Assembly (NCBI RefSeq): GCF_030253575.1
Contig: NC_080557.1
Coordinates: 44,530,501 to 44,594,500 of the forward strand
DNA from: Rhododendron vialii
Lineage: Eukaryota > Streptophyta > Magnoliopsida > Ericales > Ericaceae
Reading direction: 5' to 3'
DNA: 64,000 bases
Of this stretch, positions 56,804 to 64,000 are shown piece by piece (the first letter of the stretch is position 1; each line of letters starts with the position of its first letter). The translations under genes and the position numbers were made by a program. The notes under the pieces are model-generated. The model was not told the origin of the DNA and did not search any database. It was given only the letters and a program-made list of their open reading frames with translations.

Positions 56804-59716
56804 TTAATGGCTCTCTATTACTTCTCGGGCAACAATAAGCTCTTCTAGATAATCAGCATTACTAGTGTCTGATGCCATCAAAATATCGTCATCCATTGAG
56901 AAATGGTACCGCTCACCTATAGCTCTAAGAAGCTGGTACACCTCAAACATAGTTGGCCTCTCCTTGGCAGCCGGAATTACACAGCTACACGCAACTTTAA
57001 GAAACTGGAAAAGCTCACCATCGTAACCCTTTCCAGTCAAAGTATTATCAATGGAATCTTGAAGCTTACCGTTGCTGGAAAGTTGTGTAATCCATTCCAC
57101 TAAGTTTCCCTTGAAGCTTTCTGGGGCTTTGGCCACAAATGTAGGCCTCTCACCAGTCACCAGTTCAAGAAGCACAACCCCAAAGCTGTAAACATCACCT
57201 TTTGGAGTGGCCAAAAGAGTTCGTGCATACTCAGGAGCCACATAACCCAAATCACCAAACTCCCCATTTACGAAAGTACTCAAGTGAGTGTCAACTGGGT
57301 TCATGAGCCTAGCAAGTCCGAAATCAGATATCTTGGGCTCATAATCCGCATCCAATAGAATGCATTTGGAACTTACATTTCGATGAATTATACGGGGATT
57401 ACAACTATGATGAAGCCAAGCAAACCCTTTGGCTGCCCCTATCCCAATTTTGAGCCTCAAAGGCCAGTCCAATGATTTGTCGCCTTCGTTCACAAGCTGT
57501 AGCCGATCATGGAGGGTACCATTTGGCATGAACTTATAAACCAAAAGCCTCTCTTTCTTAGCCACACAAAAGCCTAACAGGGGAACCAGGTTACGGTGCT
57601 TCACGTTTCCTAGAGTGGCCATTTCGGATGCAAATTCTTTCTCAGAGTGCTGAGTATCCTGCAACCTCTTCACCATGAGCGACGTCCCATCTTCAAGCGT
57701 TGCCTTGTACACTGTTCCTGTTCTTCCTGTCCCAATAATGTAGTCTTTGCTGAAGCTGTTAGTAGCCTTCATGAGATCACTTAGTCTCATTTTCAAAACC
57801 GACTTCTCAAACATGGAAAGCTGCATATTAAAACACTATTCAATACAGTATACCTTAATTTTTTGTTACAGCCAATACGGAAGTAGAAAACAAAATGGAG
57901 GTCCTAAGAAGCACAGACATGGACCCAAAAAATGACAAATACATGGGACACGGAAACTAGAAAACATGCGCGAGCGTGCAGCCACACATATAGTTCTTTT
58001 TCAAATCAACATTGAATCCAGAAGCAACCAAAAAGTAGTATGGTAGTGTTCGGTTGCCATTTCATTTTTAGTTTTAGTTTAGATTTTAATCATTACCCTA
58101 TTTCTTTATCCAATTATTACCCTATTTATCCAATTATTACTTTCTCATCTCTTTCTATCTCTCTCCAATCATTACCCCTCTCTTCAATCATTACCCTATT
58201 TCTCTCTCGACCCACTACCAAAACTAAACTAAATTAAACTCACAACCCCCCATTATAATTTTCACTTCTTGGCTTTTGCTATTTAGTTACTATGCGAGGA
58301 TTTTATCACTTTGAAGTTTGAACCTTTTCTACTTTTTGGCTATTGTTTTCTAAACATTATGATTGGATCCAAAGACGTTCAGTCTGGGTATAAAAGTTGG
58401 TTAGTTTGTTGAATTAAATGATACTCCAGAGGGTCAATCCTCCTCCTGGAGTGACTTCGGTCTGAGACTGACTTATATTGCAGGAATAGATTGATTGTCA
58501 AAAGGCCCCTGAAGAAAGTCTCCTGGGTAGGAGATCCATTTAAAGAAAAGAATTTCTCTCTTTAATGGACTTCCTTGAAGGACGGATAGAGCATGATTTT
58601 GGATTGGATTATGTTCTAGTGTTTGTTAGGAGTTAGGACCCCTAAGATTTAAAATTATAAATCGACCCATGTCATGCCTCCGCTCGTACTAAACTTAATA
58701 CATGCATGTCTCCAAGCATGTCCCCGGTGAGATCCTTGCTTAACAGGGAATAAAATTCATTGGACACGCCACACGGCATGTCTGTCCCCGTATTTCCAGC
58801 CTACAAAGTGTCAGTAAGTTACAAAATATAGCTATACATTAAACCAACTTACCTTAATGGCTTTGGCTCCCTTTAGACTCTTTGCCCATTTATTTCCATC
58901 AGGGTCATCTTCCTTCTTCTTTCTAGACACCCTGCGCATATAGAAGAACATAGCAATAGCCACACCTAATGCCGCAATAGTGACCCCACCAACAGCGGCT
59001 CCCACAAGGACTCCAGAGTGAGGTTTCTTCGACACACCCTGGCAATTGGTCAAGGGCTTACCACATAGACCTGCATTATTCGCGTAGTTCTCAGCTTGAA
59101 TGGAAAAGTTGAAATTGGGAACTGGTCCACTCAAAAGATTGTTTGCTGCACTGAATGACTTGAGCCGACTAAGGAGGGCAAGCTCCAAAGGAATTTGACC
59201 ACTCAACTTATTGCTGTCGAGTTTAAGGACATTAAGATAAGTACAATTCGCCATGTCCTTAGGGATCTCTCCCGAAAAATTGTTGGAGGAGAGATCAAGA
59301 GTCGTCACATATGGGAGTATTTTTGAAAAGTCCGATGGAATAGTTCCATAGAACTTGTTGCTGGAGAGGTCTAGGCCTGTGAGGGCTGAACAATTTTGAA
59401 GGCCGCGTGGAAATTCACCCTTGAGCTCCATGTCAGAAAGTCGAATATTTAAGACCTTGCTCTCTTCGGGGTGCCAGCAGTCAATCCCAGTGAATTTGCA
59501 GATGAAGCCCTCCGTGACATTGTTGAAATCCCATGAGCTTAAATAATTGAAGGGGTCTTCCAAGGAAGCTTTCAGAGCCTTCAAGCAATTTATATCACTC
59601 TCAAGACCATAGCTGAAGCTACTAGTCAGCATCAACCAGATAAAAGTATATATAAGAACAGTCAGAGCTCCGGTATTGACTGATATCTTCATGAAGAAAA
59701 CCATCATATGCTCCAC
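56804..59716 (-). CDS. BIR1: BIR1-like LRR receptor pseudokinase, two exons
   Basis: Predicted plasma-membrane receptor-like protein. Arabidopsis BIR proteins bind BAK1 and hold back immune and cell-death signalling. Exons 59716-58853 and 57820-56804 with a phase-0 GT-AG intron (1032 nt); 626 aa, close to Arabidopsis BIR1 (about 620). Residues 1-37 are a signal peptide with clustered Met, so the true start could be Met1, 4, 5 or 9. An LRR N-cap ('[20 protein letters not shown]') and about five LRRs follow ('[20 protein letters not shown]'). Then come a transmembrane segment ('[20 protein letters not shown]') and a kinase-like domain. The Gly-rich loop is '[11 protein letters not shown]', the Lys is in 'LMVKRL' and 'DFGLA' is kept. 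The catalytic HRD is His-Arg-Asn ('[14 protein letters not shown]'), so the catalytic Asp is missing, as I recall for Arabidopsis BIR1. The symbol is by similarity and gene order. Confidence 0.93.
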
Positions 59717-60711
59717 TTAGACTCTAATTGCTAGCCCACATATCCTTAGCAGTCATAATATCATAACCTGATACAAAGTTGAAATTACAACCGAGGTCAA
59801 AATAGCATCCCACATGCAAGTCTGGGTACAAAATGAGATTCAAAGTTCCAAACCACCAAGACCAACACAACCATAGCACGCGTATGTAGCAAATGAAATC
59901 TGTTTGGCATATACAAAAGAAAAACCAATTGTATTCTCGGTTGCGAGAAGGTTTTCGTTGGGGTAGGGTGCTTTCTTTGCTAGTTTGCTTGGATTGGCTG
60001 GGGGTGGAATTAGTTAGAATAGGAATCGGAAGTCCTAACAGAAACAACACCACTAATGAACCTGCTAACACTTAAAAGTAACATGTACGAAAAGATGCTG
60101 GTATTCAAATCAAGAAGTTTTGAAAGCTGAGAGAATATGAGGAAGAAGCATCGTTAACTCTATTTAGCATGTTACTCAGAATCTAAAAACTCTCATGTGC
60201 TAAAATGACAAATATAGAGCAGAAAGAGCAGAATAACATTTACAACTAACTAACCGGAAAAAAGTCATGAAAGTGATACAAAGACTGAGACAAGAAAGCA
60301 CACAAGCAAATCCGAACTAAAGAGAATTATGAAAATCAATCAGATCGTCGGAATTTGCAGAGTTTACTCAATTTTTATCACCGTTATCATATACTCAGAC
60401 AGCTCAAAAAGGAAAAACTCGTAATTATCAAAGAATTAACACAAACCCACCTGAGAAATCACAAACCCACCTGAGAAATCACAAACCCCTAAATCACACA
60501 ATTCCAAGAACCCTTACTGGGTTTTCGAATCAACGAAAAGAAATCACTGTTTCCACCGATTAAATGAAGAGGTCTCTGATCATAAATTCATAATCCCCAA
60601 ACCAGCAAAATAACCCACATAGAAACCCAAGTTTTTCACAAAATCCAGATACAGAATTGCAAAGACCAATAGATTACAGTAGTATAAACCAAGTCCAAGT
60701 AAAATCTGAAC

Positions 60712-60757
<46 letters not shown>

Positions 60758-60835
60758 TTACTGTGTGTGAGATTGGGATCTTGCGGGTTCCAATTGAGAG
60801 GCGATGAAGTGGGTGTATATCAATTATGGAGGAGG
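59717..60835 (-). promoter_or_regulatory. 5' leader and promoter region of the BIR1-like gene
   Basis: About 1.1 kb upstream of the start codon without other genes. The (GA)n run at 60715-60752 reads (CT)n on the gene strand, typical of plant leaders, and suggests transcription starts near 60750-60850 with a 5' UTR intron. That intron is inferred only. Confidence 0.35.
60715..60752. repeat. (GA)n microsatellite
   Basis: About 18 GA units on the plus strand. Confidence 0.92.
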
Positions 60836-61048
60836 CAGAAGAGGGAGAGAGTGCCGTCCGGGTCAAAGAAGGAATGCCCCATCCATCTTCTATTTTCCCT
60901 TTTCTCCCTGAGCGACGACTAGACTGCCAAAAGGGCGCAACGACTGGAGTGCTTGACTCGCTGTTTTGCGCTGAGAAAACAGTACAAACGAATGTGAATT
61001 TACGACTTCACACCCTACAAATTTCCTTTGTTCTCGTCTCATTCACAC

Positions 61049-61854
61049 GGACGCGGGGGCTCTGCTGCCCGGGGGGCGCAGCAGCCCCTACCCACTCTCT
61101 TTAAACGGCACCGTTTCTATTAAATAAAAAATCTCAACCACCAATTTGCAATCCTATGGAGCAGAAACGTGATTATGAGAGCTTTAGAGACAAAATTTGA
61201 TTATGTCTCTTTAGAATAATATGATCAGAATAGTAAGATCTTCACACCCGTTCAAACAAATTAAAAATTGGACCACTTAATTTTTTAACCATATTTTTTA
61301 ATATATAAACGGTCTAAAAAAATTATTGCTCAAATTTTCACTCCGATTGAATCGGTACAAAGATCTTGTTATTCTTGTCATATTATTCTAAAGGGTCATA
61401 ATTTATTTTTATCTCTAGGGCTCTCATAATCACACTTATGCTCCATAGGATCCTAATAAAGAATATATACTTAATATGAGAGCCATAAAGATAAAAATGA
61501 ATTACGACCCTTTAGAATAATATGATAAGAATAACAAGATCTTTGTATAGATTCAATCGGAGTGAAAATTTGAGCAATAATTTTTTTAGACCGTTTATAT
61601 ATTAAAAAATATGGTTAAAAAATTAAGTGGTCCAATTTTTAATTTGTTTGAACGGGTGTGAAGATCTTACTATTCTGATCATATTATTCTAAAGAGACAT
61701 AATCAAATTTTGTCCCTAAAGCTCTCATAATCACGTTTCTGCTCCTTAGGATTGCAAATTGGTGGTTGAAATTTTTTATTTAATAGAAACGGTGCCGTTT
61801 AAAGAGAGTGGGTAGGGGCTGCTGCGCCCCCCGGGCAGCAGAGCCCCCGCGTCC
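61049..61854. mobile_element. 806-bp near-perfect foldback element with 9-bp target duplication
   Basis: The two arms of roughly 390 bp mirror each other almost base for base, from 'ggacgcgggggctctgctgc' at the left edge to 'gcagcagagcccccgcgtcc' at the right edge, with only a short loop around 61440-61470. It is flanked by the exact 9-bp repeat 'cattcacac' (61040-61048 and 61855-61863), which fits a Mutator-like foldback. The outer about 45 bp are very GC-rich and the rest AT-rich. It has no coding capacity. It sits a few hundred bases upstream of the probable BIR1 transcription start. Confidence 0.95.
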
Positions 61855-62234
61855 CATTCACACTTGTTCACGCTATGATTAATTTATGCAAACATAATTT
61901 TTGAATTTTATCTTTATTCAATTTCTTTTTTGCATTTGTTAGTTTTAAGTCAAATTTTTATGTGATATGTGTTCGTTTTAACGAGAGAAATCAGAAAAAT
62001 ATAAAAATTATAACTTTTACACAAATATTTTAAGAAATATCTAAGAAAAAGTACAAAAACTGAGTGTGACATAAAACTAATAAACGCAAAAAAAAAAATT
62101 GAATAAGAACAAAACCAAAAGGTTGTAGTTCATAAGTTAATCATTAGCATGAACGGGGCCGCCCAAAATGTAACATCCTTGTTAAGAGAAAAACTTTTTA
62201 ACGGCGGAGACGGAAATAATTATTTACAGAACCA

Positions 62235-62360
62235 ATCACGACTGTCCAAAAGTGTTTTAAACGGTCTGAATGTTAATAAAAAAATTTCAGGGAAGAATAA
62301 AACTTTTCTCCAAAAAAAGTTTTATTAAAATTCGGACCTTTCAAAACATTTTTGGACAAT
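62235..62360. mobile_element. Short foldback element
   Basis: 'gtccaaaagtgttttaaacg' is inverted as 'tttcaaaacatttttggac'. The inner 'aataaaacttttctcc' faces 'aaaaaaagttttatt'. Confidence 0.65.
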
Positions 62361-62590
62361 CACAAATGATTGCTACCTTAAATAACTTATTTACGACGGA
62401 ACCGTGAATATATTTCTCCCTATTGCGGTATTGCCCATGCTAATTGATCCTATGAAGAGATTTTTTCTTGAATGAACACCATACTTTCATTTCCCACGCG
62501 TTTTTCTACGTGGCCAAAAATCCACTATCCTTTGGACGACTCACCCTGTGAGGTATACCCTGGAGTTCTTTGCTACCAATCGTCAATGTT

Positions 62591-62825
62591 AGAACTCGTT
62601 TCAGAACATATTTTTAAAAAATAAGTACTAGTTTCATATTTTTAAACTCAAAAATAATGTAAATAAAAAATAACTTTTCAATTTTTTTGCACCGTATTAA
62701 AAATCTAAAAATTTTCAAACAAGATCCATATTACATATTTTTATATTTCAAAAAGCCCATCATTTTTGAGTTTGAAATTATCTTCTTAAAAAATAAGTAT
62801 TTATTTGGCGTTCGGAAACGGGGCC
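62591..62825. mobile_element. MITE, family C copy 3
   Basis: Ends 'gaactcgtttcagaacat' and 'gcgttcggaaacggggcc' are inverted. The core is nearly the same as 7161-7395. Confidence 0.68.
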
Positions 62826-63262
62826 TTTCGACATTGCTAAGTATTAAGTACTGTAAATCGAAAAAAAAAGAGAGTACTAAGTAAATAAATGAAGTGGGTC
62901 TTTTTTCCGGTTTTATAACTCAAGGTGTACGTGCCAATTTACGTCCATATGGGAAACCAATCACACCATCTACTAGCGGAGGCGGTGACGGGTTAGAATT
63001 AGAAAGGTGAGCTGACAAATGAAGATATACGGAGTAGTTGAAAGCGGACAAGGTTCCCATGAGGAGACCTGGCTAATAAAGACATTTGTGGATTTAACAA
63101 GGTAGTCAACCGTGGTAATTGAGGCCGAACGGTACGCCTAATTGGGCATGGAAAGTACAAAAGTCCTTGTTTGGCCTTCACTAGTTTTGTGTTCTGCCCA
63201 TTGGGCTAACTCAAATTGTCTGAAATGCAACACCATTTATTTGACAAATGAGACTATTCACA

Positions 63263-63496
63263 AGGAAGATTTGCAGAGAATTACGTAAAGAAAAACTCGT
63301 TTGAACTCATTTTGGGTATCACAAAAATTTAGAAAAATGTACATAAATTTTTGAATATTATTTTATGGGGTTCTGTAAAAAATTAGCTTCAACGGACATC
63401 GATAAGTATTATTTTTAGATTCATATGGGCAAATTGTAGGACCCGGAATGGATTCAAACACATTTTTCCTTGCGTGGTTCCCTGCAAATCTTCCTT
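63263..63496. mobile_element. MITE, family E copy 2
   Basis: Ends 'aggaagatttgcagagaatt' and 'ccctgcaaatcttcct' are inverted. The core contains 'tatggggttctgtaaaaaat', as at 30336-30556. Confidence 0.75.
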
Positions 63497-63589
63497 CCGA
63501 TTAGAATTTTCATTTGATGAAACTAGAAATTCGATGTCGTTATTGTTTGGAGATTTAGGTCCCATTTGATAACGGTGATAGATGGATAA

Positions 63590-63945
63590 GATTCGTAAGG
63601 AGATGAGATTAAGATTGGGATTGGTAATAAGAAATGATTGATAATGAGTATGTTTGTTTGGGATGAGATTCGATGATGGGATTATTAATATTATGTTTGT
63701 TTGAAACGGGATTAGATGATGGGATTTGATTGATAGAAGATATTGATAATGAGGAGAGGATGTGATGAGATTATCAATACCATCTCCAAGATGGTATTAG
63801 CAATACCCTCAAATTGGGGGATTAGCAATCCCACCGGATTGATAGTCCGGACCTTTTTTGGGAAACCAAATAAAGTATTGATAATACCCCCACTCTACCA
63901 ATCCAATCCCAACCCCTTAGAGGTTTATCAAACGGGGCCTTAGTA
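63590..63945. mobile_element. Candidate MITE near the window end
   Basis: Inverted edges are 'ggtcccatttgataacgg' (about 63550) and 'tatcaaacggggcctta' (about 63927). The inner part is full of 'gggattgg/gatgagatt' repeats on the left and complementary 'ccaatcccaacccc' on the right. Confidence 0.5.
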
Positions 63946-64000
63946 TATGAACACGTAAGTGTCAATCGAAGGAATGAGAACCTTACACCAATAGTAGCCC

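Larger units (their letters stand above)
61864..64000. other. Gene-free end of window with MITEs
   Basis: No gene is recognised. It contains a foldback at about 62235-62360, MITEs at 62591-62825 and 63263-63496, and a 'gatgagattcgatgatggga'-type repetitive stretch at 63590-63940 whose ends ('gtcccatttgataacgg', 'tatcaaacggggcc') are inverted, suggesting another MITE. Confidence 0.55.

Overview
This is nuclear DNA from a flowering plant, most likely a eudicot. The genes have GT-AG introns, the intergenic DNA is very AT-rich, and small DNA transposons are dense. The encoded families are plant-specific: a group I formin with a signal peptide and membrane anchor, a UGT74-like glycosyltransferase and a BIR1-like receptor pseudokinase. 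I cannot name the species; an Ericales-type genome is only a guess. All exon joins were worked out by hand from splice sites and reading frame.

Layout: (1) 1-11 kb is gene-free and full of inverted-repeat elements, a SINE candidate and a 2.35-kb insertion whose empty site is preserved nearby. (2) 11.07-16.78 kb, plus strand: an intact four-exon class I formin (1264 aa) close to Arabidopsis FH1. (3) 18.96-25.88 kb and 32.19-36.54 kb, minus strand: two tandem five-exon copies of a double-hotdog acyl-CoA thioesterase gene (478 and 437 aa). The copies have the same intron phases and very different transposon loads. The downstream copy looks canonical, while the formin-proximal copy has changes at conserved sites. 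(4) 37-51 kb: a UDP-glycosyltransferase cluster with two broken copies and one intact two-exon gene (47.81-50.89 kb, 462 aa). One broken copy appears to be split by a 4.4-kb hAT-like insertion. The intact gene has Phe instead of the usual Trp at position 22 of its sugar-donor box. (5) 52.2-54.94 kb: a probable Helitron carrying exon fragments of two unrelated genes, a lambda-class glutathione transferase and a phosphofructokinase. (6) 56.80-59.72 kb, minus strand: an intact BIR1-like LRR receptor pseudokinase (626 aa). An 806-bp near-perfect foldback element lies upstream of it. (7) 61.9-64 kb: more MITEs and no gene.

The order formin, acyl-CoA thioesterase, BIR1 matches, from memory, Arabidopsis At5g48360-At5g48370-At5g48380. 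The window therefore looks like a conserved gene block opened up by a local thioesterase duplication, a UGT cluster and many transposons. The genes do not form a pathway: actin nucleation, acyl-CoA hydrolysis, small-molecule glucosylation and immune-receptor control are separate jobs. I found no undescribed multi-gene system. The most unusual items are the gene-fragment Helitron, the 60-bp self-complementary tandem array inside a foldback, the variant UGT donor box and the asymmetric thioesterase pair.
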